Part shown: in pieces, positions 14,682 through 23,735 of the stretch
Layout: every line of letters starts with the position of its first letter
How positions within the stretch are numbered: position 1 is the stretch's first letter
Origin: CAYJIL01 sp964370235
GTDB lineage: Bacteria; Bacteroidota; Bacteroidia; Bacteroidales; Rikenellaceae
Length of the DNA stretch: 64,000 nt
Direction: 5' to 3'
Assembly: GCA_964370235.1 (NCBI GenBank)
Contig: CAYJIL010000001.1
Span: 20,952 to 84,951, forward strand
The notes under the pieces: model-generated
The model's database searches: none
What the model saw: the letters and a program-made list of their open reading frames with translations, nothing else
Told to the model about the DNA's origin: nothing
Program-made: the position numbers and the translations under genes

Positions 14682-16922
14682 ATGAAGTATAATAAAGAAG
14701 CATGGGCTGGTTTCAAAGGCGGCGAGTGGCAACACGAGATTAACGTCAGAAACTTTATCCAGACAAACTACACACCATATTGTGGTGATGATAGCTTTCT
14801 TGTAGAATCAACAGATCGCACAAAGGCAGTATGGAACAAGCTAACAGAGATGTTCAAAGTAGAGCTAGAGAAAGGTATCTACGATGCTGAAACTAAAATG
14901 CCATCATCTATCGACGGCTATGGAGCAGGTTACATCGACAAAGAAAACGAGGTAATCGTTGGTCTACAAACAGATGCTCCTCTTAAGCGTGCAATCTTCC
15001 CAAAGGGTGGATGGCGTATGGTCGAGAATGCTCTTAACTCTTATGGCTATGAGCTAGACCCTATGACTAAGGAGATATTTACAAAATATCGTAAGACACA
15101 CAACGAGGGTGTATTCTCGGCTTACACAGCAGAGATGGTTGCAGCTCGTCGTTCGGCAATTATTACTGGTCTTCCAGACGCTTATGGTCGTGGTCGTATT
15201 ATTGGTGACTACCGTCGTGTAGCGCTATATGGTACCGAAGTACTTATTGCAGACAAGCGTTCTCAGCTAGAGCGTCTTGATATTCAAGGCATGACTGTTG
15301 AGATTATTCAGCAGCGCGAAGAGGTTAGCGAGCAAATTTCGGCTCTTAAGAGCTTTGAGAAAATGTGTGCGGCTTATGGTTTTGATGTAACTCAACCTGC
15401 TACAAACGCTCGTGAGGCGGTGCAGTTTGTTTACCTTTCATACCTAGCAGCTACAAAAGACCAAGACGGTGCAGCAATGTCGATTGGTCGTACATCTTCT
15501 TTTGTTGATATTTATATCCAAAAAGATATTGACGCTGGTATTATCACCGAGAGCGAAGCACAGGAGCTTGTAGATCAGTTTATTATCAAGCTACGTATTA
15601 TTCGTTATATGCGTACTCCTGAGTACAACGAGCTATTCTCTGGTGACCCAGTATGGGTAACTGAGTCGCTTGGTGGCCAAGGTATAGATGGACGTACACT
15701 TGTTACACGTTCGTCGTTCCGTTACCTACACACACTATTCAACCTAGGCCCTGCACCAGAGCCAAACCTTACGGTTCTTTGGTCGGTAGATTCGCCACAA
15801 AACTGGAAGGATTTCTGTGCTAAGGTATCTATCAAGACATCGTCTATTCAGTATGAGAATGACGACCTTATGCGCCCTGATTATGGTGACGATTATGGTA
15901 TCGCTTGTTGTGTTTCGCCAATGAAGATTGGTAAGCAAATGCAGCTATTCGGAGCACGTGCAAACCTTGCAAAGTGTCTTCTATATGCTATTAATGGTGG
16001 TCGTGACGAAATTACAGGTGTTCAGGTATCGCCAGTATACAAGCCTATTACATCGGAGTACCTAGACTACAACGAGGTAATGGAGCGCTTTAGACAAATG
16101 ATGCGTTGGTTGGCTAAGGTATATGTGAATGCTCTTAAGATTATTCACTACATGCACGATAAGTACTCATATGAGGCTTATGAAATGGCTCTTCACGATC
16201 TTGACGTTGAACGTATTAGAGCAACGGGTATTGCAGGTCTATCAATCGTTACAGACTCGCTAGTTGCAATTCGTGATGCAAAGATTAAGGTTATTCGTGA
16301 CGAGAGAGGTCTAGCAGTAGACTTTGAGCGTGAGGGTGACTACGTACCATTTGGTAACAACTGCGACGAGACTGACAATGTAGCAATTGAGATTACAGAG
16401 CAGTTTATGGAGTATCTTCGCCAGCACGAGACATACCGTAACGCTAAGCCTACTCAGTCTATCCTAACAATCACATCTAACGTGGTTTATGGTAAGAAGA
16501 CAGGTACTACACCATGTGGTCGTGGTAGCGGTACACCATTTGCTCCGGGTGCAAACCCAATGAATGGTCGTGACACATCGGGTGCGCTTGCATCGCTTGC
16601 ATCGGTTGCGAAACTTCCGTTCCACCAAGCAAATGACGGTATCTCATACACATTTGGTATTGCACCAGCTGCGCTAGGTAAAGATCTTGCAACTCGCATT
16701 AACAACATGGTTACGCTACTTGATGGTTACTTTACACCAAACGGTGGCCAGCACCTAAATGTTAACGTGTTTGACAAGGAGCTACTTATCGACGCTATGG
16801 AGCACCCAGAGCTATATCCACAGCTAACAATTCGTGTATCGGGTTATGCAGTTAACTTTAACAGACTAACGCGCGAGCAACAGCTAGATGTTATCTCAAG
16901 AACAATCTCTAGCAAAATATAA
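14682..16922 (+). CDS. pflB: Pyruvate formate-lyase (formate C-acetyltransferase)
   Basis: A 746-residue glycyl-radical enzyme converting pyruvate and CoA to acetyl-CoA and formate. The active-site pair is Cys409-Cys410 in [13 protein letters not shown]. The radical glycine is Gly721 in [11 protein letters not shown]. The N-terminal PFL signatures F-K-G-G-E-W and the segment [21 protein letters not shown] are present, and the length matches E. coli PflB (760). Codon use (CGT, GGT, CTT) indicates very high expression. The activase follows 9 bases downstream. Fully intact. Confidence 0.98.
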   Translation: MKYNKEAWAGFKGGEWQHEINVRNFIQTNYTPYCGDDSFLVESTDRTKAVWNKLTEMFKVELEKGIYDAETKMPSSIDGYGAGYIDKENEVIVGLQTDAPLKRAIFPKGGWRMVENALNSYGYELDPMTKEIFTKYRKTHNEGVFSAYTAEMVAARRSAIITGLPDAYGRGRIIGDYRRVALYGTEVLIADKRSQLERLDIQGMTVEIIQQREEVSEQISALKSFEKMCAAYGFDVTQPATNAREAVQFVYLSYLAATKDQDGAAMSIGRTSSFVDIYIQKDIDAGIITESEAQELVDQFIIKLRIIRYMRTPEYNELFSGDPVWVTESLGGQGIDGRTLVTRSSFRYLHTLFNLGPAPEPNLTVLWSVDSPQNWKDFCAKVSIKTSSIQYENDDLMRPDYGDDYGIACCVSPMKIGKQMQLFGARANLAKCLLYAINGGRDEITGVQVSPVYKPITSEYLDYNEVMERFRQMMRWLAKVYVNALKIIHYMHDKYSYEAYEMALHDLDVERIRATGIAGLSIVTDSLVAIRDAKIKVIRDERGLAVDFEREGDYVPFGNNCDETDNVAIEITEQFMEYLRQHETYRNAKPTQSILTITSNVVYGKKTGTTPCGRGSGTPFAPGANPMNGRDTSGALASLASVAKLPFHQANDGISYTFGIAPAALGKDLATRINNMVTLLDGYFTPNGGQHLNVNVFDKELLIDAMEHPELYPQLTIRVSGYAVNFNRLTREQQLDVISRTISSKI

Positions 16923-16931
16923 TAACTAACA

Positions 16932-17642
16932 ATGAGAGTACACTCATTAGAGAGCTTTGGCACAGTTGATGGCCCCGGTGTAAGATTTATAATCTTTACA
17001 CAGGGCTGCCCTCTGCGCTGCCTCTACTGCCACAATCCCGACACTTGGGATAGCAAAGGTCAGGCACGCCAAATGAGCCCACAAGAGCTTTTTAGCGAGG
17101 TATCAAAATACCGAGCATATATTGCCAAAGGGGGAGTTACCGTATCGGGTGGTGAGCCACTATTGCAGGCTAGCGAGGTGAGGGAATTGTTTGAGTTATG
17201 CCAAAAAGATGGGCTGCACACAGCACTAGACACGTCGGGAGCAATCCTAAATGACGAGGTGAAGGAGCTGTTAAAGGTTACCAACTTGGTGCTTTTAGAT
17301 ATTAAATCCATAGATGTAGAGCGCAACCACAAAGTGAGTGGCGGTGGGTCGCTAGACCGAACTATTGCATTTTTGGACTACCTACAAAGCAATGGCATAG
17401 CAACATGGGTTCGCCATGTGGTTGTTAAAGGGTATACCGACAACGACAACGACCTTGATGCTCTTGCAAAATTTATTGAGAAGTACAGCGTAGTGGAGCG
17501 AGTAGAGATTCTGCCCTACCATAGGCTAGGAGTTTCTAAGTATGAGGCACTAGGAATTGACTACCCTCTTTTGGGTGTCGAGGAACTCGAAGATGAACGA
17601 ATCGAAGAGATAAAAGCCAAATTTACCCACTTGCAAAAGTAA
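16932..17642 (+). CDS. pflA: Pyruvate formate-lyase activating enzyme
   Basis: A 236-residue radical-SAM activase that installs the glycyl radical on PflB. The [4Fe-4S] cysteines are Cys26, Cys30 and Cys33 in T-Q-G-C-P-L-R-C-L-Y-C-H-N-P-D. The N-terminal G-T-V-D-G-P-G-V-R-F-I and G-G-V-T-V-S-G-G-E-P-L-L-Q (SAM-binding GGE) are typical. There are no extra ferredoxin-like clusters, so it is the short canonical PflA. It lies 9 bases after pflB and is followed by a strong terminator. Confidence 0.97.
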   Translation: MRVHSLESFGTVDGPGVRFIIFTQGCPLRCLYCHNPDTWDSKGQARQMSPQELFSEVSKYRAYIAKGGVTVSGGEPLLQASEVRELFELCQKDGLHTALDTSGAILNDEVKELLKVTNLVLLDIKSIDVERNHKVSGGGSLDRTIAFLDYLQSNGIATWVRHVVVKGYTDNDNDLDALAKFIEKYSVVERVEILPYHRLGVSKYEALGIDYPLLGVEELEDERIEEIKAKFTHLQK

Positions 17643-17661
17643 TCATTGTTATTATATACAT

Positions 17662-17701
17662 AAAAAAGACCAACGAGTTTAAATGCTCGTTGGTCTTTTT
17701 T
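17662..17701 (+). terminator. Terminator of the focA-pflBA operon
   Basis: A perfect 16-bp stem (17662-17677 with 17686-17701) with an 8-base loop, ending in a run of Ts, lies 20 bases after pflA. Confidence 0.9.
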
Positions 17702-17946
17702 TTATTACTATTCTATAATAAAATCTTGTGGAGTCACAATATTTATGGCAAGTTGCACCATAACGCAAAATTGAGAGGGCATTAAAAAGAAGATTATTAT
17801 TTATAACATCGCACAACATGTAATCTTTCCCAAGTCATGTTTAGCTATACTTTAAACAGCTACGGTATGTGTAATTCGATTCTAATTTTACTTGGACTCT
17901 AGTATTTATTTACCTATTACAAACACAGAATGTAGCAGATACAAAA
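17702..17946. other. Intergenic stretch with no recognised feature
   Basis: An AT-rich spacer between the pfl terminator and the tRNA-His terminator. No ORF with coding character, hairpin or repeat was found. Confidence 0.6.
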
Positions 17947-17976
17947 AAAGAGGTTACCATAAATGATAACCTCTTT
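17947..17976 (-). terminator. Terminator of tRNA-His
   Basis: A perfect 10-bp stem AAAGAGGTTA/TAACCTCTTT with a 10-base loop, immediately 3' of the tRNA on the minus strand and followed there by a T run. Confidence 0.85.
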
Positions 17977-17977
17977 G

Positions 17978-18051
17978 GGTGGACGAGCGGTTTCGAACCG
18001 CCGACCTTCAGAACCACAATCTGACGCTCTAACCAACTGAGCTACGCCCAC
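17978..18051 (-). tRNA. tRNA-His (anticodon GTG)
   Basis: Read on the minus strand, the acceptor stem GTGGGCG pairs with CGTCCAC (one G-U pair). The D arm is AGCTCAGTTGGTTAGAGC, the anticodon loop is T-T-GTG-G-T, and the T arm contains GGTTCGAAACC. The extra 5' G (position 18052) faces C73, the identity pair of tRNA-His. The 3' CCA is not encoded. Reading this locus as protein gives the well-known false peptide containing QLVRASDCGSEGRRFE. Confidence 0.97.
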
Positions 18052-18246
18052 CATATAAACCCATCTTGATGGCAAAACCCTCAAAACGTTGACAAAGATA
18101 GAGAGAATATATATTATCTCCAAATTTTATTCGATTTTTGTGTTATTTTTTTTCGTGGTGCTCTAAAAATTTAGCCCAAATTAGCTCTATGTGAAATAAA
18201 TAGCTGTATGATCGTTTTTTTAATGTAAAAATTATTAGAAAATAGC

Positions 18247-18254
18247 TACCTTTG
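18247..18254 (+). promoter_or_regulatory. Possible -7 element for the 20-gene run
   Basis: TACCTTTG matches TAnnTTTG, 80 bases before the ATG at 18335. The T run at 18215-18221 may stand in for the -33 element. Confidence 0.45.
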
Positions 18255-18334
18255 CTCTGTTATTATTATAATAGGTGTATTGTGCCCACACTATTTTGGG
18301 GGCGTGCTATTATTGTAGTGTATATAAAGAATTT

Positions 18335-20296
18335 ATGATTACAAAAGACAAGATAAAGAGAGCATTAGAGGCTCTATGGCAGGTGGTATTGGTAGTAGCT
18401 GCCTTTTACTCGTGTGCATCGCCAGCTGCACCACAAGGTGGCCCAAGAGATTATGATCCACCAAGGATAATAGTTGAAGTACCATCTAACTATACAACCA
18501 AATTTGATTATAGTAGAGTAATTATCGAATTTGACGAGTACATAAACCTAAAAGATCAGCAAAAAAATATCATTATTTCGCCACCAATCACCCCTAGGCC
18601 AACTTTTACGATCAAGGGGCGCTCGGTAGTTATCGATATTGAAGCAAAGCTAGACTCGGCAACCACCTACACAATTAACTTTGGTAATGCAATTGTTGAC
18701 AACAACGAAGGAAATGCACTTAACGACTATACCTACGCATTCTCGACAGGCGAAACGGTTGATTCGCTAGTTATGTCGGGGCTTGCAGTCAATGTAGAGA
18801 CGGGCGACACGCTTATTGGCGCACTTGCACTACTATATAACAGCGTGCCCGACACCACTTGGGAGGGACAAGGCGAACTAGACTCAACGCTGTTTCTATC
18901 GAAAGTAATGGCAGTTGCACGCACAGACTCTAACGGTGTATTCCTTGCCACAAACCTCAAAGGTATAGACTACAAAGCGTATGTGATATTTGACAGCAAC
19001 GGTAACAATAGCTACGAGCCGGGCGAGGAGCTAGTGGGAATAATGGATTCGACCCTTAACCCTCTACGCATGAAGTCCTTTAAGGTGTGGTATGACCCCT
19101 TGCGCCGTAAAATATCGGCAACACCACAGGTTACCTTTAAGCTATTTGGCGAAAAGCCAATGTATAAGCAAAACTTAGCCAATTCGGCGAGACAGTCGAT
19201 GAGAGAGTTCTCGCTAGAGTTTTCGTCGGCAGACCCAGTTATCGACTCGCTTGTTATAGACTCGGTATATAACGATAGCCTAATTGTGCAACGCTCACAG
19301 TTTGGCGATACGATTAAGTACTGGATAGATATGCTACACGTACCCGACACACTAAAGGGACGAGTAGTGTACCACACAACCGACAGTATTGGTGGCGATA
19401 CTGCTGTATCAAAAGCATTTAACCTCACATACACAAAGCCGCCTAAGCGCAAAAGAAACGAAGATGAGGATATGCCAAAGGTTAACCCATTCTCGGTAAA
19501 TACTAGCGTATCTAAGCTAGTGAGCCCCGAAAAAGAGATTAGCTTTACGTTTGCATACCCACTTACGATGTTAGACTCAAGCCGCATTGTTCTAAAAGAG
19601 GAGATAGCCCAAAAGATGCCCGAGAAGATGACTCGTGAGCAGCGAGAACGCTTTGAGGCAGCTAGCAAAGGGCCCAAAGAGTACAGAGACAAAGCATTCA
19701 ACATTGTGAGAGATAGTGCCAATATACTAGTGTGGCACTTGCGCACACAGCTAAACGAGGGGCTAGAGTATCAGCTAACGATACCCGACAGTGTGTTTGT
19801 GAATGTTCAGCGAGAGAAGAACGACACTTTGCGAGCATCGTTCACTACCCTATCTAGCGAAAATTCGGCTATGATGAGGCTAAATCTAAAAGGCGATTCT
19901 ACAAGGTTCTTTATTATGGATCTTTTGGACAAGAACAACAATATTGTAGTTAAACGCAAGTTAATTAAGGTGGGAACACACGAAATTAAGTATATACCAG
20001 CAGGCGACTACAAAATTCGATTTACCGAAGACCTTAATGCCAATGGTGTGTGGGATACAGGTTCGCTAGTTGAGTCACGAAATGCCGAACGCATTGCATT
20101 TATGAGCGACAAAGAAAGCGGCACTTCGCTTTTCACCACTCGTGATAACTGGGAGATGGAGCTAGAGATAAACCTAGATGAGCTAATCCCAATATTGGGC
20201 AAACAAGAAGACACAGAGCCCACAACACAAGAACAAGAGGCAGAAAAGATAGAGGAGGTAGAAGAGGCAGCAGAAAAGATAGAAGAGAATGAATAG
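18335..20296 (+). CDS. Ig-like domain lipoprotein, conserved in Bacteroidota
   Basis: A 653-residue lipoprotein of unknown precise role. The ATG at 18335 is preferred because it places a lipobox Cys at 27 (V-V-A-A-F-Y-S-C-A-S-P) and the C-A-S-P-A-A-P-Q-G-G-P-R-D-x-D-P-P motif that marks this family. A bacterial Ig-like domain (about 50-150, with V-I-I-E-F-D-E-Y-I-N-L-K) follows, then beta-rich repeats with D-S-N-G-V-F and D-L-N-A-N-G-V-W-D, the latter a calcium-like or EF-type loop. The last 45 residues are acidic with repeated A-E-K-I-E-E. It overlaps the next gene by 8 bases. The envelope role is inferred. Confidence 0.8.
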   Translation: MITKDKIKRALEALWQVVLVVAAFYSCASPAAPQGGPRDYDPPRIIVEVPSNYTTKFDYSRVIIEFDEYINLKDQQKNIIISPPITPRPTFTIKGRSVVIDIEAKLDSATTYTINFGNAIVDNNEGNALNDYTYAFSTGETVDSLVMSGLAVNVETGDTLIGALALLYNSVPDTTWEGQGELDSTLFLSKVMAVARTDSNGVFLATNLKGIDYKAYVIFDSNGNNSYEPGEELVGIMDSTLNPLRMKSFKVWYDPLRRKISATPQVTFKLFGEKPMYKQNLANSARQSMREFSLEFSSADPVIDSLVIDSVYNDSLIVQRSQFGDTIKYWIDMLHVPDTLKGRVVYHTTDSIGGDTAVSKAFNLTYTKPPKRKRNEDEDMPKVNPFSVNTSVSKLVSPEKEISFTFAYPLTMLDSSRIVLKEEIAQKMPEKMTREQRERFEAASKGPKEYRDKAFNIVRDSANILVWHLRTQLNEGLEYQLTIPDSVFVNVQREKNDTLRASFTTLSSENSAMMRLNLKGDSTRFFIMDLLDKNNNIVVKRKLIKVGTHEIKYIPAGDYKIRFTEDLNANGVWDTGSLVESRNAERIAFMSDKESGTSLFTTRDNWEMELEINLDELIPILGKQEDTEPTTQEQEAEKIEEVEEAAEKIEENE

Positions 20297-21143
20297 ATTA
20301 ATAGTACTAATAGTAGCGATGGTGTTATCAACCACACTGTCGGCACAACACTACTTTGGAGTAAAGGGTGGCTTTGGTGGAGGATCAATCAACATAAAGC
20401 CAACACCCGAGAAAGAGACCGTTTGGGGCTTACCAACCTATGGTATTTCGTACCGATATATTGGTGGAGATTTGTATTTTGGAGGTATCGAAATAAACCT
20501 ACAATACACACAAAGAGGTTATCGAACGCTCGACATAACAGAGATAGAAGGGGGCGGAGAAAACATAGACTCATATACACGCAGAGTGAACACCGTTGAG
20601 ATACCGTTTATGTGGCATCCATATTTTCATATGTTCAACGAAAAGGCAACTGTGTTTTTTAATGCAGGCCCATACTTGGGATATAATGTTAGCTCAACCT
20701 ACGAACATGCTAACAACGTAGATGGAGTTACGAGCACAGGCACCTATGAATGGGACCCACACAAGGACAATAGATATGAGTATGGCTTGATGGGGGGCGT
20801 TGGTCTAGGAATAGACATCACTAGCTATATAGATGTGCAGGCAGAGTTTAGATATACGTTCTCATTTACCGACATATACAAAACTCCCAACAAATACCCC
20901 GGTAACCCTTCGCAGTCGCCACTAACGCTAATGAATTTTACGTTTGGCGTAAACTACAAATTTGCAGGTGTTGGTTCGCTACGATCTAAGCGCAAAGAGC
21001 GAGAGGCAATCAAGCAAATGGATAAACAAATAGAACAGATAAAAGCGGCTAGCCAAGCCCAACAAAACAATAACACAGTGGTAGAACCTCAGCAGCAGGA
21101 GCAAGCTACTACTACACAAAGTGAAACAGATAGAAATAAATAG
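20289..21143 (+). CDS. Outer-membrane beta-barrel protein (PorT-like porin family)
   Basis: A 284-residue protein with a signal peptide (1-19, ends L-S-A-Q) and an eight-stranded barrel pattern, starting F-G-V-K-G-G-F-G-G-G and continuing through alternating strands to F-T-F-G-V-N-Y-K-F at about 227-235. It resembles the OMP_b-brl_2 group that includes PorT. Unusually, about 50 residues follow the last strand: a basic coiled region (R-S-K-R-K-E-R-E-A-I-K-Q) and a Gln/Asn/Thr-rich tail. The tail would lie on the periplasmic side. It overlaps the preceding Ig-like lipoprotein gene, so the two probably act together in the envelope. Confidence 0.75.
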   Translation: MNRLIVLIVAMVLSTTLSAQHYFGVKGGFGGGSINIKPTPEKETVWGLPTYGISYRYIGGDLYFGGIEINLQYTQRGYRTLDITEIEGGGENIDSYTRRVNTVEIPFMWHPYFHMFNEKATVFFNAGPYLGYNVSSTYEHANNVDGVTSTGTYEWDPHKDNRYEYGLMGGVGLGIDITSYIDVQAEFRYTFSFTDIYKTPNKYPGNPSQSPLTLMNFTFGVNYKFAGVGSLRSKRKEREAIKQMDKQIEQIKAASQAQQNNNTVVEPQQQEQATTTQSETDRNK

Positions 21144-21147
21144 AATT

Positions 21148-21531
21148 ATGGAGACAACAGTAACAACTAGACAGCTAAAAATATCTCGTCAAATTCAGCG
21201 TGATATTAGCGATATATTCATTAAAGAGGGTGCAGACCTAATTCGTGGTACAATGGTATCGGTAACGGTGGTGAGAATGAGCCCCGATCTTTCGCTAGCA
21301 AAGGTATATCTTTCGATATTCCCTTTTGAGCGCAGTGCACAAATGATGGAGGCGATTCGTGCAAATGCACATCAGCTACGCTTTGCTCTTGCAAAGAGAA
21401 TGAAGAACCAAATTAAGAGCATACCCGAGGTTGCGTTCTTTTTGGATGACTCACAAGACTATGCAGCTAAGATTGACACTATCTTTAAGGAGAGAGTTGA
21501 TATTAAACCCCTAGAAGAGGACGAGGAGTAA
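21148..21531 (+). CDS. rbfA: 30S ribosome-binding factor RbfA
   Basis: A 127-residue late maturation factor of the 30S subunit. The start at 21148 (METTVTTRQLKISRQIQRDIS) lies five bases after the upstream stop; the in-frame ATG at 21121 is inside the preceding gene. The KH-like fold shows R-Q-I-Q-R-D-I-S-D-I-F, V-T-V-V-R-M-S-P-D-L-S-L-A-K-V-Y-L-S and P-E-V-A-F-F-L-D-D-S, the characteristic core. Length is normal. The next gene is a LolC/E-like permease, a pairing I recall from other Bacteroidota. Confidence 0.93.
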   Translation: METTVTTRQLKISRQIQRDISDIFIKEGADLIRGTMVSVTVVRMSPDLSLAKVYLSIFPFERSAQMMEAIRANAHQLRFALAKRMKNQIKSIPEVAFFLDDSQDYAAKIDTIFKERVDIKPLEEDEE

Positions 21532-21551
21532 TTCTCTACAAATAGCAAACG

Positions 21552-22760
21552 ATGAGAGATAGCTGGATACAGAGAAAATTTGCATTAGCATACCTTAGAG
21601 CGCCCAAGTCACACTCGATCATAAACCTAATATCGATTGTGAGTGTTATAGCTGTGGCTATTCCTACGGCTGCTATGGTTGTATTGCTCTCGGTGTACAA
21701 TGGTCTTGACGATTTGCTAAAGTCGATGTATCAAGGCTTTGACCCCCAGATTAGAATCACTTCGGCAGAGGGTAAATATTTTGACCCCCAAGATGTGATG
21801 ACAAAGCTATCGACACTAGAGGGTGTAGAGGCCGTGAGCCACTACATCGAAGATAATATATTGGCAAGCTATCGAGATAGGCAATATATTGCCACAGTGC
21901 GTGGGGTTGACACACTATACCCCGCCATTGTACCTATCGAAGATATGGTAATATCGGGCACATACAAAACCAAGATAGGCACCATGGAGGCTGCCGTTGT
22001 GGGTGCAGGTGTAGCATATCAGCTTGGAGTAAATGCTGTTCTTAGGAACTCTATTAAGCTAATTGCTCCATCGAGCGAGAGCGAAACGTTTATTCCCGGC
22101 TCGCAATTCCGCAGCAGAAATGTTATGCCCGAGTCTGTATTTGCTATTGATGCACAAACCGATGGCAAGTACATAATTACCTCGATAGAGCTAGCTCGTG
22201 AGCTGTTTGGCAAAGATGGCGAAGTTTCGGCAACGGGGCTTTTGCTTGCTCAAGGGACAGACGAGAGCGATTTTCAAGAGCAGCTAATTGCTACACTTGG
22301 CAAAGAGTACATCGTAAAAAACCGATATGAGCAAAAAGAGACACTATACACTATCATGCGCTACGAAAAGCTAGCTATATATATGATAGTGATGTTGGTG
22401 TTGCTTATTGCTTCGTTCTCGCTTGTGGGCTCGTTGATTATGCTCATCGAGGACAAAAGAGGCGATATTAAAATGTTATATAGCGTTGGTGCAAACCGAA
22501 GCTTTGTTTGTGGAGTATTTACCCTAGAGGGTTTTTATATAGTTGCCACTGGAATTGTGGTTGGTATGGTGATTGGGGTATCGCTAGTTGTAGCACAAAA
22601 TGCATTTGGCATTGTGGGTATAGGTGGCGAAACTATGGTAATAGATCACTACCCTGTAAGGCTTAGTCTCACCGACCTTGTGGTTACGGGGCTTAGTGTT
22701 GCGGGTGTGGGTTATCTTATCTCGCTACTCACTTCGAGAGCGATGGTCAAGAGAGTCTAA
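21552..22760 (+). CDS. LolC/LolE-like ABC transporter permease (lipoprotein release)
   Basis: A 402-residue FtsX-type permease: one helix near the N-terminus (about 25-50, I-I-N-L-I-S-I-V-S-V), a large periplasmic domain (about 52-270) and three C-terminal helices (about 275-300, 325-350 and 370-395). The N-terminal L-A-Y-L-R-A-P-K-S-H-S-I-I-N-L-I-S matches LolC/E proteins, which extract lipoproteins from the inner membrane with LolD. No LolD ATPase is nearby. The neighbours include lgt and several lipoproteins, consistent with a lipoprotein role. Confidence 0.85.
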   Translation: MRDSWIQRKFALAYLRAPKSHSIINLISIVSVIAVAIPTAAMVVLLSVYNGLDDLLKSMYQGFDPQIRITSAEGKYFDPQDVMTKLSTLEGVEAVSHYIEDNILASYRDRQYIATVRGVDTLYPAIVPIEDMVISGTYKTKIGTMEAAVVGAGVAYQLGVNAVLRNSIKLIAPSSESETFIPGSQFRSRNVMPESVFAIDAQTDGKYIITSIELARELFGKDGEVSATGLLLAQGTDESDFQEQLIATLGKEYIVKNRYEQKETLYTIMRYEKLAIYMIVMLVLLIASFSLVGSLIMLIEDKRGDIKMLYSVGANRSFVCGVFTLEGFYIVATGIVVGMVIGVSLVVAQNAFGIVGIGGETMVIDHYPVRLSLTDLVVTGLSVAGVGYLISLLTSRAMVKRV

Positions 22761-22774
22761 AATTTAGATGAAAT

Positions 22775-23728
22775 ATGATTAAGAGAGTATTTGCAACAAT
22801 ATTGGTAATATTAGCATTTTGTAGGTGCAGCAGCCAGAGCGAGAAACTAATTAACGAAGATGACCTAAAGGGCATCATTAGCGAAGTGCTCATGGCTGAG
22901 GTCTATGTTATTAACAACGAAGACCTAAACACAAACGACTCGCTAGACTATTATAGCCCAGTACTCGAGAAGTATGGTTATAATGTCAAAGATTTGGAGT
23001 ATACACTAGGGCGATATGCTCTGCGCAAAAGTAGTGTACTAGGGCCAATTCTCGACAAAATTTCTATTGAGTTCGATAGCCTAAAAAGACTATATGACTA
23101 CCGTGGCGAACTACTTGCGACACTATCTAAGCTATCGAAAGAGAATGCCAAAAAGGTGGTTTATTTTCAGGATAGCCTTATTTTAAAGAACAAGAAAGAT
23201 AGCATACTTTTGTATGAGTTTGAAGTTCCAACATACTGGAGCGGAGAATACGAAATAACCTATAACTACACAATAGACTCAACCTCGTCAACTGGGGCAT
23301 ACTCGCTTTCGTACTACTCGATTGACACAGTGTCGGGGCTAGCCTCTAGCACAGGTAGATATTGGATGCTAAGAGCAGTGGACGATCGCCAACTCAAATC
23401 ATCGATGGTGGTAGATAGCCGCAACAGAGATGTTATTCGATATACACTACCACGTGGCAAGGCTGGCAAAGGTAAACTAAACATGCGCATCGACTCGCTT
23501 ATGGTTACATTTACCCCTATTGACGACTACATCGAAAAGGACTACCTAGATAGTTTGATTCGCAGAGTTAATTTTAGTGGTTTTAATCGCCAGTTAAACG
23601 AAACGTTTAGCACGCCAACTATGCCAACAGCAGATAGTGCTGTATATGAGTGGGTAAAGCATGTAGATTCGCTAACAAATAAGATTATAAAGAGGGGTGT
23701 AGATATTCCGCTTGAGGTAAAAAAATAG
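22775..23728 (+). CDS. DUF4296-type lipoprotein, function unknown
   Basis: A 317-residue protein with a short lipoprotein signal (MIKRVFATILVILAFCRCSS, Cys at 16 or 18). The N-terminal domain matches what I recall of DUF4296: L-I-N-E-D-D-L-K-G-I-I-S-E-V-L-M-A-E followed by a helical segment ending Y-D-Y-R-G-E. A second, beta-rich part (about 150-270) is less familiar. No catalytic motif is visible. It sits seven bases before an amidohydrolase. Confidence 0.75.
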   Translation: MIKRVFATILVILAFCRCSSQSEKLINEDDLKGIISEVLMAEVYVINNEDLNTNDSLDYYSPVLEKYGYNVKDLEYTLGRYALRKSSVLGPILDKISIEFDSLKRLYDYRGELLATLSKLSKENAKKVVYFQDSLILKNKKDSILLYEFEVPTYWSGEYEITYNYTIDSTSSTGAYSLSYYSIDTVSGLASSTGRYWMLRAVDDRQLKSSMVVDSRNRDVIRYTLPRGKAGKGKLNMRIDSLMVTFTPIDDYIEKDYLDSLIRRVNFSGFNRQLNETFSTPTMPTADSAVYEWVKHVDSLTNKIIKRGVDIPLEVKK

Positions 23729-23735
23729 ATATTAT

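Noticed and set aside
17917..18123. A 68-codon minus-strand ORF covering the tRNA-His gene.
   Set aside because: It is the translation of the tRNA itself and its flanks; the QLVRASDCGSEGRRFE peptide is a known false product.
19012..19746. A 244-codon antisense ORF inside the Ig-like lipoprotein gene.
   Set aside because: The sense strand encodes a family-typical lipoprotein. The antisense product has Ser/Leu-rich composition with no motif, as expected from a shadow frame.
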